Below are positions 32,747 through 42,630 of a DNA stretch of 64,000 nt, piece by piece. Both the position numbers and the translations under genes were made by a program. The notes beneath the pieces were generated by a model. The model ran no database searches. It was given only the letters and a program-made list of their open reading frames with translations, and was not told the DNA's origin. The number at the start of each line of letters is the position of its first letter. Positions within the stretch are counted from its first letter, which is position 1. This DNA is from UKL13-3 sp044353855 (GTDB lineage Bacteria; Bacteroidota; Bacteroidia; UKL13-3), in contig JBILBF010000004.1 of the NCBI GenBank assembly GCA_044353855.1, positions 1-64,000 on the forward strand. The letters are read 5' to 3'.

Positions 32747-34370
32747 ATTTTAATTGCTTAAGGTAATCTTTTGCAATTTTATTTTCTGGATCTAATACCA
32801 AAGCTTTGTTAAAATATTCTTTAGCTTTTAAATTTTTTAAATTGTTGTCATTTTTAATCCAATATTGTGCTAAGTAATTGTAGGTATTGACTAAATTTTT
32901 CTTGTATTTTTCAGGAGTAGCCTCTGTAAGTGTTAAGTATTTTTCCCAATAGTCTTTTGCAGTTGTTGTTTTAAATTCAGTATCAATTCCCGCGGCTATT
33001 GCTCCTTTCCAATAATACCCATCGGCATAATCTGGTTTAAGTTCTATAATTTTTGAAAACGCTGAATCCGATTTTGGATATTGTTTACCATAAAAAGAAG
33101 CAAGTCCTAATAGCTGATAATCAACAAGCAGAACTTTTGGCGCACTTGTAATATATTGTTCAAAATACATAACTGATTGATCAAAACGTTTGAGTTTATT
33201 GTAGATCATACCAGCTTCTTTTAACAATTCAATTTTATTGGGGTCCATAGCTAATGCTTTTTCAATATTGACAATGGCCAAGCTATCTTTCCCTTTCATG
33301 CGCGAATACAATTTACCCAAATACTCATAATCATTTGATAAAATTTTAGTGCTATCAATAGTTTTCATAAAATAAGTTAATGCAGTTACACCTGGCTGAA
33401 ACTTTGTTGTGTCTTTGGTTTCGTTTCCTACTTCGTAATAACTATAACCAGCTAAGCGGAATAAATAAATATCCGAAGTGTCTAATTTTTGCAAATCATT
33501 GATTACAAATAATGCTTCAGCATATTCTTTGTTTCTGAATAATATACGCGCAAAACGAGCTTTGTTAGCACTACTAGGTTCTGAGTTTTGAAGGTATCTT
33601 TGGTACGTTTCTTTAGCCTTAGCATATTGTTTTGATTGAGAATAATATTCTGCTAAGTTTTTTAATGCAGGTGCGTAATTAGAGTCAATAGCTAATGCTC
33701 TATCCAATTCTGTTTTGGTGGCTTCTGCATTGCGTACACGCAACCAAATATTGGAAACTCTGGTATAAGCTTTAGGATTATTTTTTTGCAATGAAATGGC
33801 GTTTTCATACATGGTAGCAGCTTTTCCACCTTCGTTTTTTTCGAGGTATACATCACCTGCAGTAATTAATACATCGTAATTTTTTTTGTCCATTTCCAAT
33901 GCAAGTTCAATATAAGTAATAGCCTCATCTAATAGCTTAGTATCTTCGGAAACCATTGCATCAGCAACAAAACGCAATGCATTGATATCTTTGTACCGAC
34001 CGTCTTTTGTTTTATTAAATGACAATGCTTTGTTAAATTGTGATTTGGCAACGTCTGTTTTTTCATCAGCTAAAGCAATTTCACCCAATCCTGCGTAATT
34101 CATTGGATTTGTAGGTTCAGCAACAATTCCAGCTTGATATGCTGCAGCAGCTTCAGTAGCTTTATATAATTTCCATTGTGCTTGTCCTAGGTAATAAAAA
34201 TGAGCCCCATTGGTAGGTTCTTGTAAAGTTAAAGTGGTAAAAATTCCACGTGCTTTCTCAAATTGTTCAAAATCTAAAGCTTGTAATCCTTCACTAGCTG
34301 TTTGTGCATGTGTAACAATAGTGCTTGTTGCAATAAATAAGTATACACTTAACTTTTTCATGTTCATCAT
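32745..34370 (-). CDS. TPR-repeat protein, last gene of the ExbB-TonB operon
   Basis: 541 residues with a signal peptide (LSVYLFIATSTIVTHAQ). About ten TPR units follow, visible as repeated patterns such as NPMNYAGLGEIALADEKTDV and NYAPALKNLAEYYSQSKQYA. It lies 11 bp after the PstS-like gene, at the end of exbB-exbD-exbD-tonB-small TM-pstS-like. This gene order is common in Bacteroidota. TPR proteins here probably act as periplasmic scaffolds for the energy-coupling complex or for envelope assembly. The exact role is unknown. Confidence 0.85.
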   Translation of the reverse strand: MMNMKKLSVYLFIATSTIVTHAQTASEGLQALDFEQFEKARGIFTTLTLQEPTNGAHFYYLGQAQWKLYKATEAAAAYQAGIVAEPTNPMNYAGLGEIALADEKTDVAKSQFNKALSFNKTKDGRYKDINALRFVADAMVSEDTKLLDEAITYIELALEMDKKNYDVLITAGDVYLEKNEGGKAATMYENAISLQKNNPKAYTRVSNIWLRVRNAEATKTELDRALAIDSNYAPALKNLAEYYSQSKQYAKAKETYQRYLQNSEPSSANKARFARILFRNKEYAEALFVINDLQKLDTSDIYLFRLAGYSYYEVGNETKDTTKFQPGVTALTYFMKTIDSTKILSNDYEYLGKLYSRMKGKDSLAIVNIEKALAMDPNKIELLKEAGMIYNKLKRFDQSVMYFEQYITSAPKVLLVDYQLLGLASFYGKQYPKSDSAFSKIIELKPDYADGYYWKGAIAAGIDTEFKTTTAKDYWEKYLTLTEATPEKYKKNLVNTYNYLAQYWIKNDNNLKNLKAKEYFNKALVLDPENKIAKDYLKQLK

Positions 34371-34381
34371 GTTTGTAGTTG

Positions 34382-35326
34382 TTAATTAGTTAATTCTATT
34401 ATTCTAACTGGAGCAGTTGCTGGCACCAAACCGCTTTTAAGCACTATTCGTTGACCTTTATCGCTGGCCACAAAGCTAGCAAACCCCGTGCCTAATCCAA
34501 CTCGTGGTTCTCTTAACGTTATTTGTACCGTGCGCCACAATGGATATTGTTTTAAAGCAATATAAGCTTGGTAAGGTTTCATGGTGCGTGCTTCAGCGGT
34601 TTCGAGGTTTGTAGGTACCATTTCACATATACGAACCCTATTCACAAAACTATTGGAAGTGGAGTCATCTCGGTCGCTAATCCAACTCACGCCAATAAGT
34701 CCAATGGCATTTTTATTTTTTTCTACATAATCAATAACGGCTGCATTATTGGCTACTGCAAAACAATGTTTGGCCAATGGGCTCCCTTTAAGCAAGCTAT
34801 CTTTTAAATGGCGTACAGCACCCGATTTAGGACTATCAAACACTATTTGAATAGGGGAGTTGTTGTTTGATGAATGTAATTCTTTCCAGGTACTAATGGT
34901 TCCATCTAATAATTTTTTTAATTGATCAAGGGTTAAAATGGTATCATTTGATGCAGTATTCATAATTATAGCAATAGCATCTTTACAAAAAGGAGCGTAT
35001 CGAGGGGTAATAATATCTTTATCCAATACGGCTTTTTCTTCGGGTAACAACATTCTTGAAGTAATGGCAATACGAGCCGAATCATGAATTAACAATTGCA
35101 TGGCATCATATTCATTGGTGTATATAACGTTGAGGTGGGCTTTAGGATAAATGGATTCAAACACCTCAATTTCGGCTTCTATTATCGGACGTAAACTTTC
35201 ATCGGCAGCCACGGTAATTGTTCCACTGGTTGCGGTATCTATTTTTTCTCCGTTAGAAGTACTATTCCCACATGATAATGTAAAAACAGTAGCTATCATT
35301 AGTCCAATTAGTTGTCCGTTTTTCAT
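34382..35326 (-). CDS. PstS-like substrate-binding lipoprotein
   Basis: 314 residues. The lipoprotein signal MIATVFTLSCGN precedes a type II periplasmic-binding fold. The start GTITVAADESLRPIIEAEIE, RIAITSRMLLPEEK, the phosphate-site-like VFDSPKSGAVRH and the C-terminal GLGTGFASFVASDKGQRI all fit the PstS-like family. There is no pstCAB beside it, so it is not a classical phosphate-transport subunit. Placement inside the TonB operon suggests a sensor or partner role. Ligand is unknown. Confidence 0.82.
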   Translation of the reverse strand: MKNGQLIGLMIATVFTLSCGNSTSNGEKIDTATSGTITVAADESLRPIIEAEIEVFESIYPKAHLNVIYTNEYDAMQLLIHDSARIAITSRMLLPEEKAVLDKDIITPRYAPFCKDAIAIIMNTASNDTILTLDQLKKLLDGTISTWKELHSSNNNSPIQIVFDSPKSGAVRHLKDSLLKGSPLAKHCFAVANNAAVIDYVEKNKNAIGLIGVSWISDRDDSTSNSFVNRVRICEMVPTNLETAEARTMKPYQAYIALKQYPLWRTVQITLREPRVGLGTGFASFVASDKGQRIVLKSGLVPATAPVRIIELTN

Positions 35327-35330
35327 TGAT

Positions 35331-35540
35331 TTAGGTAGTTAAAATGCGATAGAGTCTAAAGGCACCGTATACTATCAACATTGCTGCAAAACAATACCGA
35401 ATAGTAGTTTCTAAGCCATCAAAAAGTGGCATTACACATAAAGCTGTTCCCATAATGAAATAAAAAATAGCCATGATTACACCGAAATATTTCAGGATCA
35501 TGGCTACTTTCTCATCACGGCTTTGGGGAGTTTTGTCCAA
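35331..35540 (-). CDS. Small two-TM membrane protein of the TonB operon
   Basis: 69 residues from a TTG start at 35540 (DKTPQSRDEKVAMILKYFGV); an ATG at 35501 would give a shorter form. Two hydrophobic helices follow (FGVIMAIFYFIMGTALCVM and ATIRYCFAAMLIVYGAF-like). The TTG start sits 21 bp after the tonB stop, as expected for an operon gene, so I keep it. Function is unknown. Confidence 0.65.
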   Translation of the reverse strand: MDKTPQSRDEKVAMILKYFGVIMAIFYFIMGTALCVMPLFDGLETTIRYCFAAMLIVYGAFRLYRILTT

Positions 35541-35561
35541 AATCGGTGGTTGATAATAGGG

Positions 35562-36371
35562 TTAGTTCAATTTAAATACAAATGGCAAGGTGAATTTAAC
35601 ATATACAGCCTTTCCGTTTTGTTTTCCGGGTCTCCAAGCTGGCATTGTTTTTACTACACGCACAGCTTCTTCTTCCAAGCCCCATCCTAATTTTTTGACA
35701 ATTTCAATTTGTGATATCTTACCATCAGTACCTACAACAAATTGCAAAACCACTCGTCCTTCAATTCCGTTTTCGCGAGCTACTGGAGGATAGTTCAAGT
35801 TTTTTTGAATATACTTCATCATCTCTTCCTGTCCACCTTCAAACTCGGGCATTTGCTCTGCAAATGTTACAATTTCGGGTCCTGTATCTCCTGTTACGCC
35901 ATCACCGCTTTCAAGTAAACTTGCATCAACACCATTGGCATCACCTTCTTCAGTTTTTAAACCTGCATCCTTGTCTTTCATTTCTTCCTGTGTGGGTGGT
36001 GGTTCGTCTGGAACTTCTTCATCAGGTTTAATTTCAGGTGGCGTAAATTTCACTGTCGATTTTAACGGTGGAGGTGGTTCAGCTGGTGGTGGAGGTGGTT
36101 GATCTTTATCAACGGGAGGAGGTTCTTCTAAGTTATTTACCTCTACAATTTTTACCTCTTCTGCATCTTTGGGAACCAAGCCCTCGATGTAATTAATAAT
36201 AACAGGTGCCGAAATAGCTAATGTAAAAAAAACAATAGCATATAAAATTCCTTTATTGGTATTTTTATCGCTCTCCTTACGCAGCACAAAAGCGCCATAG
36301 CTTTGGTTGCGACCACTAAATACCATGTCAACCCAGTTGTTACTAAATATGTTTATTTTCCCTAATCCCAT
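35562..36371 (-). CDS. tonB: TonB-family energy transducer
   Basis: 269 residues. A cytoplasmic start (KINIFSNNWVDMVFSGRNQS) is followed by a TM helix near 45-62 and a proline-rich periplasmic spacer (PPPPPAEPPPPLK, PPPTQEEMKD). The C-terminal TonB domain is ~185-269 (MMKYIQKNLNYPPVARENGI, VLQFVVGTDGKISQIEIV, ending VKFTLPFVFKLN). It carries proton-motive energy to outer-membrane receptors such as the BtuB-like protein. It is 11 bp after exbD, in an operon with exbB. Confidence 0.93.
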   Translation of the reverse strand: MGLGKINIFSNNWVDMVFSGRNQSYGAFVLRKESDKNTNKGILYAIVFFTLAISAPVIINYIEGLVPKDAEEVKIVEVNNLEEPPPVDKDQPPPPPAEPPPPLKSTVKFTPPEIKPDEEVPDEPPPTQEEMKDKDAGLKTEEGDANGVDASLLESGDGVTGDTGPEIVTFAEQMPEFEGGQEEMMKYIQKNLNYPPVARENGIEGRVVLQFVVGTDGKISQIEIVKKLGWGLEEEAVRVVKTMPAWRPGKQNGKAVYVKFTLPFVFKLN

Positions 36372-36382
36372 ACTTTTACTTA

Positions 36383-37021
36383 TTAATCTAGGTTTACGCC
36401 TTTCAGCATGTCCAATTCAATATCTGTAATATCTACAATTGCATAACGACCAATATTACAAATGAGCATTTCATCCAATATGTCAATCATATTTTTATAC
36501 TTTGATTTATCGGAGGCTTTAATCACAACAATAAGTCCATCTTTCCATCCTTTAATACGATTGGCATTGGAACGGTAGGTTGCTTCGTTAATTTGTCCAA
36601 TATTTAATTGCTCTTTGTATATGGTAATAGAATCAACAAATGGATTGCGAGCTTTATTTTCTTTTAATAAGGTAGCGCGAATACCACCTTTGCTGTAATC
36701 TGTTATTTGAGGTGTTTCCGGTTCACCAGTTGTAGAATTAATGAAATAATAAACTACTTTATCATCTTTTGCAAGAAGGACAGTAACGGCCTGCGAAGCT
36801 TTTACTTTCACAATTTCTTCAGGTGGTAAATCCTCCTTTACAGGCATATTAATTTCCATTGTTTGCGGCTTATTCATGCTGGTAGTAAGCATAAAGAAGG
36901 TAATCAGTAGAAAGCCTAAATCTACCATGGGAGTAAAGTCAACTCGCGTTGACATTTTTTTACCCCTTTTTTTACCGCCTTTGTGTTTGCCACCACCACT
37001 ACTGCTTTCTATTTCTGACAT
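36383..37021 (-). CDS. exbD: ExbD-type biopolymer transport protein (second copy)
   Basis: 212 residues. A single TM helix holds the proton-relay Asp in TRVDFTPMVDLGFLLITFFM. A basic N-terminus (GGKHKGGKKRGKKMS) and a periplasmic domain with VVIKASDKSKYKNMIDILDE follow. This is one of two ExbD paralogs between exbB and tonB, a usual Bacteroidota arrangement. Its periplasmic part is longer than in E. coli ExbD. Confidence 0.92.
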   Translation of the reverse strand: MSEIESSSGGGKHKGGKKRGKKMSTRVDFTPMVDLGFLLITFFMLTTSMNKPQTMEINMPVKEDLPPEEIVKVKASQAVTVLLAKDDKVVYYFINSTTGEPETPQITDYSKGGIRATLLKENKARNPFVDSITIYKEQLNIGQINEATYRSNANRIKGWKDGLIVVIKASDKSKYKNMIDILDEMLICNIGRYAIVDITDIELDMLKGVNLD

Positions 37022-37065
37022 TTAATTTCGTATTAAAAGTTAAAGTTAAATTAATAGCGTTTATA

Positions 37066-37662
37066 TTATTCAGCTTTTTCCATGCTGGTAATAAAATTGA
37101 AACGGTTTACTTTTTTCTCTTGCAATGTTGCAATCACACGTTTCACTGTAGGATATTCAGTTTCTCTATCTCCTTTTACCGCTACACGAACTTTGTTATT
37201 GATTAAACGTGTTTGCCAAATCCAATCTCCCAATTCATTGTTTAATGAATCACAAGGAATACCTGATTGGGCAGCTTTTAATCTATCCTCACTTTTCATA
37301 TCAAGATAAGCAGGTAATTCGGCAATAGGCACACCAAATGTAGAAACCAATGAAAAAGTTTTAATTTGCTCAGGAGTAAAGGTAATTTTATAGTTTGTAC
37401 CCATCCTTTTTAACAGTTCTTCTTTAGTTTGTTGTCCATCTACGCCAAAAAATACGCGACCATCCTTATCAATAGTTAATAAAATAACATCTGACTCAGG
37501 AAGTTTAATTTCTGAGATGGAAGAAGGTGTATCAACGATGACAGGTTCATCAGGTTTAAATTTCGTTGCAAGCATAAAAAAAGTGAGAAGCAGAAATGCA
37601 ACGTCTGTCATTGCAGTCATATCCACACTGGTGCTTTTACGAGGAATTTTTACTTTAGGCAT
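37066..37662 (-). CDS. exbD: ExbD-type biopolymer transport protein (first copy)
   Basis: 198 residues. The TM segment STSVDMTAMTDVAFLLLTFF has the conserved Asp. The periplasmic end VRVAVKGDRETEYPTVKRVI is the ExbD/TolR domain. It stands 70 bp after exbB and 44 bp before the second exbD. Two different ExbDs may form a mixed stator with ExbB. Confidence 0.92.
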   Translation of the reverse strand: MPKVKIPRKSTSVDMTAMTDVAFLLLTFFMLATKFKPDEPVIVDTPSSISEIKLPESDVILLTIDKDGRVFFGVDGQQTKEELLKRMGTNYKITFTPEQIKTFSLVSTFGVPIAELPAYLDMKSEDRLKAAQSGIPCDSLNNELGDWIWQTRLINNKVRVAVKGDRETEYPTVKRVIATLQEKKVNRFNFITSMEKAE

Positions 37663-37732
37663 TTTGTGATAAATTTAAAGTTACAAAATTGAAAATGGAA
37701 GGACAATTGCCCTTTATATTTCCCTAAAGAAA

Positions 37733-38569
37733 TTATTTATGTGTTGCTGCAAATTGTTGAGTAATGGTAAATCCAGCCTCATCAATAGTGTACGTAACTT
37801 TATCAATTTTTGTGGTAAACACATTGTACATAATGGTAGCTAACGCTGAGTTACCAATACCTAATGCCGTATTGATTAGTGCTTCAGAAATACCGTTTGC
37901 CAAAGCTACTGAATCTGGAGAACCAGCACTTGCTAAAGCTGAAAACGCTTTAATCATACCAATTACTGTTCCTAATAGTGCAATTAGAGTAGAAACTGAA
38001 GCCATTGTAGCAATGATTACCAAGTTTTTTTCTAACATAGGTAGTTCCAATGAAACAGATTCTTCAATCTCTTTTTGAATAGCCAACACTTTTTGGTCTT
38101 TATCCATTTCAGTAACAGCTTCCATTTCCTTGTATTTGTGCAATGCTGATTTTACAACATTAGCAACTGAACCTTGTTGTAAATCACATTCTTTGATGGC
38201 AGCATCAATGTTTCCTGAAGCCAATAACGATTTCACTTTTCGTACAAATGATTCTGCTGAACCTTTTCCTGATGCTTTGGCTAAGGTTAAAAAACGCTCA
38301 ATAGAAAAAGTAATACTCATTAACACCAATGAAAGTAGAATAGGTACAATAAAACCGCCTTTGTAAACAAGGCCTAAAATATGTCCAACCCCTTCTTGTA
38401 CGGGATGATTTTTTGGATCGCCTCCTTCAAAGTTTGATGGGCTTCCCAATACAAACATATAAATTACGATACCTGTTGCTACCAATACTGGAATAGCGAA
38501 TGAAGCAAATAAACTGTTGAATTTGCTTTCAGATTTTTGAGTTTGAACCTTGTTCATGTTGTTATGCAT
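37733..38569 (-). CDS. exbB: MotA/TolQ/ExbB proton-channel protein
   Basis: 278 residues. The first TM helix is ~20-40 (SFAIPVLVATGIVIYMFVLG) and another follows at ~75-92 (GGFIVPILLSLVLMSITFS). The ExbB core has LGTVIGMIKAFSALA and NTALGIGNSALATIMYNVF, where the conserved Thr and Gly residues line the channel. It is the first gene of the seven-gene energy-coupling operon. It forms the proton-driven pump with the ExbD pair. Confidence 0.93.
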   Translation of the reverse strand: MHNNMNKVQTQKSESKFNSLFASFAIPVLVATGIVIYMFVLGSPSNFEGGDPKNHPVQEGVGHILGLVYKGGFIVPILLSLVLMSITFSIERFLTLAKASGKGSAESFVRKVKSLLASGNIDAAIKECDLQQGSVANVVKSALHKYKEMEAVTEMDKDQKVLAIQKEIEESVSLELPMLEKNLVIIATMASVSTLIALLGTVIGMIKAFSALASAGSPDSVALANGISEALINTALGIGNSALATIMYNVFTTKIDKVTYTIDEAGFTITQQFAATHK

Positions 38570-38747
38570 TTTTAAAGTGGAGCAAAAAAAGGATATTTTT
38601 TGAATTAATTAAGCTATTAACGTAAAATTTATATTGACTCTTAGTGTTTATCTGCAATAATAATAGTTTTAATTGGCTAAACGTAATGATGTGTTCTATT
38701 CGTATGAATCATTATCTGATATGTTTATCTGAAAAGTGCTTATTGGA

Positions 38748-40502
38748 TTAACTTTCAATTCGCTTCCGTTCACCAATTTGTTGACGCCACATTGCATAAT
38801 AAAGCCCTTTTTCATCTAATAATTCTTGGTGTTTTCCCATTTCTATAATTACACCTTTTTCAAGCACATAGATACAGTCGGCATGCATGATTGTGGATAG
38901 GCGATGGGCTATTAAGATGGTGATATGTTCTTTTTTATTGGTAATTGATTTAATGGTATTGGAGATTGCTTCTTCTGTTATCGAATCAAGTGAGGATGTT
39001 GCTTCATCAAAAACTAGTAACCGTGGTTTGCGTAATAATGCTCGAGCAATTGATAGCCGTTGTTTTTCCCCACCACTTAGTTTCATTCCTCCTTCGCCAA
39101 TAATTGTGTTAATCCCTTTTTCGCTGCGTGTAACCATTTCTAAACAGGCTGCTTTGGTTAGTGAGTCCATTATTTCAACATCACTAGCATTGGGTTTTAC
39201 AAACAATAGGTTTTCTTTGATAGTACCCGAAAACAGCTGTGTATCTTGGGTTACAAACCCTAGTTGTTGTTGGAGTTCATCTTTATCAATATTGGTGGCA
39301 TCGATATTATTGTACAATATACTTCCTTTTTTGGGCGTATATAAGCCTACCAATAGTTTAACCAATGTGCTTTTACCACTTCCACTTGGCCCTACAAATG
39401 CTATCGTTTCACCTTTTTTAGCTTCAAAATTGATGGTGCTTAATGCATCATAGTTAGCACTTCTATGTTGAAATGTTACTTGGTTAAATTTTAGGTTTTC
39501 AATAGCATATATTCGTTGTGGATCTTTAGGCTTCAGTTCGATAGGTGTATTTATTATTTGCTCAAAATTGGCCAATGAGGCTTCTGCTTCTCTGTAACTA
39601 ATAATAACATTTCCGATTTCCTGAAGTGGTCCAAAAATGAAAAACGAATAAAACTGTAACGTGATAATTTCTCCAACGGTTAGTTTGCCTTCAAAAATTA
39701 GATAAAGTAAAATAAATAAAATGCTTTGCCTTAAAAAATTAACCATCGTTCCTTGAATAAAAGAGATACTTCGAATACTTCTTACTTTTTTAAGTTCGAG
39801 TTGGAGTATCTTTTTGGTCGCAATGTTTAACCGGTGTGTTTCTTGATTGGTTAATCCTAAACTTTTTACAAGTTCAATATTGCGCAAACTTTCAGTAGTG
39901 GTGCCTGCTAGCAAGCGTGTTTCTCGAACAATATTGGTTTGTACTTTTTTTACTTTTTTTGATAAATAATTGGTTACAATACTTAATAAAACTGTTGCTA
40001 ATAGGTAAACTAATATTAGCCCACCATACACATTAACGGTATACATAATGACAAATACAATTCCAACCAATGAAGCAAAAACGATATTGATAAAACTAGA
40101 AATGAATTTTTCGGTATCGGTGCGTACTTTTTGCAACACATTTAAGGTTTCTCCACTGCGCTGATCTTCAAATTCGTTAAATGGAATTTGTAAGGTATGC
40201 TTTAATCCATCCGTATAAATATCAGCTCCAAGTTTTTGAATAACCAAGTTAATACAATAGTCCTGAAATGCTTTGGCAATTCTGCTAATCATTGCTACAC
40301 TAATTGCTGCACCAATTAATAAAGCTACTCCTTTAATAAATTCTGCTTTGGTAAAATCAGATGCATGTTGTGCAAAACGATCAATAATTTTTCCATATAT
40401 ATAAGGATCAAGTAATGAAAAAACTTGATTGATGCTAGCTAACAACATCGATAGGAAAACTAAATTTTTATATCGTTTAAGGTAAGAGAGTAGTATTTTC
40501 AT
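38748..40502 (-). CDS. ABC exporter (fused TM and ATPase), lipid or multidrug type
   Basis: 584 residues. Six TM helices (1-310) form the exporter domain. The ATPase has Walker A GPSGSGKSTLVKLL, the signature LSGGEKQRLSIARALL, Walker B LLVFDEATSSLD with the catalytic Glu, and H-loop IAHRLST. All sites are canonical, so a homodimer can work. It belongs to the MsbA/MDR-like group; the substrate is not evident. It stands alone between the ExbB operon and the HU/SPOR gene. Confidence 0.92.
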   Translation of the reverse strand: MKILLSYLKRYKNLVFLSMLLASINQVFSLLDPYIYGKIIDRFAQHASDFTKAEFIKGVALLIGAAISVAMISRIAKAFQDYCINLVIQKLGADIYTDGLKHTLQIPFNEFEDQRSGETLNVLQKVRTDTEKFISSFINIVFASLVGIVFVIMYTVNVYGGLILVYLLATVLLSIVTNYLSKKVKKVQTNIVRETRLLAGTTTESLRNIELVKSLGLTNQETHRLNIATKKILQLELKKVRSIRSISFIQGTMVNFLRQSILFILLYLIFEGKLTVGEIITLQFYSFFIFGPLQEIGNVIISYREAEASLANFEQIINTPIELKPKDPQRIYAIENLKFNQVTFQHRSANYDALSTINFEAKKGETIAFVGPSGSGKSTLVKLLVGLYTPKKGSILYNNIDATNIDKDELQQQLGFVTQDTQLFSGTIKENLLFVKPNASDVEIMDSLTKAACLEMVTRSEKGINTIIGEGGMKLSGGEKQRLSIARALLRKPRLLVFDEATSSLDSITEEAISNTIKSITNKKEHITILIAHRLSTIMHADCIYVLEKGVIIEMGKHQELLDEKGLYYAMWRQQIGERKRIES

Positions 40503-40607
40503 GCTGAAAAAATAAGAGACGAAACTAGGATAAAAATCGTGTTACTTAGTATTAATTGTTGGTACAACTAATTTTAACATCGAATGAAAATACGTTATTG
40601 ACCGAAT

Positions 40608-41816
40608 TTAATTGGCTGATAAAACCCATGTTTGGGTATTAGATTTTGCATTAATAGCTTTACTAAATTGTTCTGCTTCTTGGTGAGAAGTGAATTTTTT
40701 ATAACTTACTCTTTTACAATTAATATCAGTGTTTATCAATATTTCAGTTTCTGTATAACCTTCGGATGTTAGCTGTTGTATAAATCGTTTGAGATTTCGG
40801 GTTTTACAAAAAACACCACCAATAACATAAAATCCTTTGGCAATTCCAACAGTTGATAGTTCTGCAGAAGTGGTTGTATTTGTCGTAAGTTCAGGTGTCG
40901 TTTCAGGAAATGTGACACTGTCTATTTCTGGTTGTTGTTGAGGAAAATAGATGCTGCTTCTTGCAGATTGATAATGTGCTGCAAAGGCATAAAGAGCTGC
41001 ATAAGTGTCAATACGTTGATTTTTCAATACGGTTGCTGAATCAAGTAAACTGACATTGGTATCTACTATTGCAATATTTACCTTTGCAACAGGAGTAGGT
41101 GTAATTGTAACCTTTGCTGGTTCTATAGCCGTATCAATTTGTTCCGTTGGTTTAGTCAAAATACTATCAAACCATGAAGTAATACTCATTGTGCTATTGT
41201 TTCCAAGTTGCAAATCTGTTAACGAGTGGTCCTTTAAAAATATATATCCATTAACACTTAATAATGCAATTAGAACTAAAGATAAAACTTTGGGCCATGC
41301 ATTCCCAATTGCTTTTTTGGGTGTTCGAGGTGAATTAGTTTTCTCTTTAAAAACACGAGCTTTAGGTGTTTTAATTGTTCGAGAAGCAACAGGTAGTGCC
41401 TGAATAAGACCCAATCCGTATGAGCTAACCAAATAGTTATTGCGTTTATCAGGTAAGAAAACGTAGTTAGCATCAGCATTCAGTCTAAAGTTACCAAATA
41501 AATCAACAGCATAGGTTTTTTTCTCATGCAAAATAGCAAGTGTTGATGCAACAGTTTGTTCTACTAGTTGAATTGCTTGAGAATAGTTTAACTGTTCTTT
41601 TTGAGCTAAATAGCCTGCCAATAAGCCATCATTTGTTTTAAGGTTTTGGTTAAACACAACCTTGCGCGATGGTGGGGTAATAACATGTGAAACTTGATCA
41701 ATTTTAGCAGGTTCTCGGTTGCATACAAATCCACCAAAACCAGGCACAATCACACAGTCGTGTTGATGCAATAGGCTTTTTACATGATCCCAGATGGATT
41801 GGTTTGATTCGTTCAC
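40608..41816 (-). CDS. CCDC81-HU and SPOR-domain membrane protein
   Basis: 402 residues from a GTG start. The N-terminus (HDCVIVPGFGGFVCNREPAK, then VVFNQNLKTNDGLLAGYLA) is the prokaryotic CCDC81-like HU domain. A TM helix lies near 172-190 (VLSLVLIALLSVNGYIFL) and the C-terminal SPOR domain near 325-402 (GFYVIGGVFCKTRNLKRFIQ). SPOR binds denuded peptidoglycan at the division septum. HU-TM-SPOR proteins are typical of Bacteroidota and may link the nucleoid side to the division site, by inference. Confidence 0.88.
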   Translation of the reverse strand: MNESNQSIWDHVKSLLHQHDCVIVPGFGGFVCNREPAKIDQVSHVITPPSRKVVFNQNLKTNDGLLAGYLAQKEQLNYSQAIQLVEQTVASTLAILHEKKTYAVDLFGNFRLNADANYVFLPDKRNNYLVSSYGLGLIQALPVASRTIKTPKARVFKEKTNSPRTPKKAIGNAWPKVLSLVLIALLSVNGYIFLKDHSLTDLQLGNNSTMSITSWFDSILTKPTEQIDTAIEPAKVTITPTPVAKVNIAIVDTNVSLLDSATVLKNQRIDTYAALYAFAAHYQSARSSIYFPQQQPEIDSVTFPETTPELTTNTTTSAELSTVGIAKGFYVIGGVFCKTRNLKRFIQQLTSEGYTETEILINTDINCKRVSYKKFTSHQEAEQFSKAINAKSNTQTWVLSAN

Positions 41817-41925
41817 GCTAACTTAGTTATGGTTGCAACATAATTCATTGTTCCCATTAAGGCAATAGGAATAGTGTATTCAATCATACAAGTTGGCTCA
41901 GGTCCAATGAGTTAAAATTTTGAAA

Positions 41926-42630
41926 TTAGTTGGTTTCTTTTACATCAAAAAACAAAGAAAGTTGTTCGGTTAAGAGTCTAGAATCTATGTTGTCAAAGGG
42001 ATGTGGCGTATTGGGCAATACCCAAAAGGCAGCATTAGGTAGTTCACGAAATATGGTTAAGGTTTCTTCAATACTGGTTGTAGTATCTTTGTCGCCAACG
42101 CCCAGTAATATAGGCATAGTAAGTTTTTCATAGTCTTCTTTCGTCAGGATATAATCTTTGCTCATTTGTTCAAATAGGGTAGCGGTTTGATGAATAACTT
42201 GTTTCCAAAAATTCATTCCATGTTGTACCATCAGTTTGTCTACAAACGATGGGATTTTTTCAGCCATTTTTTCAGCATTTAAAAGGGCGATTTCCTTTTG
42301 AGTGCTCAAAGGATCCCAATTAAATTTCACATTGATGGCTGCTATTTTATGTACACGCCCAGGGTGCATTTTTGCAAAATACAAAGCTGCATAACCTCCC
42401 ATGCTGTAACCAAAAAGATTAAGTTTTTCAATTTTATGTTCATTTGCATACCGCAAAATATCATCAGCAAAAACATTAAAATTATAACCACTTACAGGCA
42501 TTGAAAAGCCACCGTGACCAGAAAAATTGATGGCATCTGTTGCTAATCCTTTTTCGTTGAGCAAGGGTCTAATTTTTTCAAATTGAGAGGATGAACCTAA
42601 AGCTCCGTGTAATAAAAGTAACTGTGTCAT
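41926..42630 (-). CDS. Alpha/beta hydrolase
   Basis: 234 residues. The oxyanion region LLLHGALGSSSQF, the nucleophile elbow GYSMGGYAAL (Ser), an acid in GVGDKDTTTS and the catalytic His in NTPHPFDN give the full triad. The small size without a lid domain matches MenH/YqiA-like esterases; the substrate is unknown. The gap after it, 42631-42983, holds no gene I can support. Confidence 0.9.
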   Translation of the reverse strand: MTQLLLLHGALGSSSQFEKIRPLLNEKGLATDAINFSGHGGFSMPVSGYNFNVFADDILRYANEHKIEKLNLFGYSMGGYAALYFAKMHPGRVHKIAAINVKFNWDPLSTQKEIALLNAEKMAEKIPSFVDKLMVQHGMNFWKQVIHQTATLFEQMSKDYILTKEDYEKLTMPILLGVGDKDTTTSIEETLTIFRELPNAAFWVLPNTPHPFDNIDSRLLTEQLSLFFDVKETN

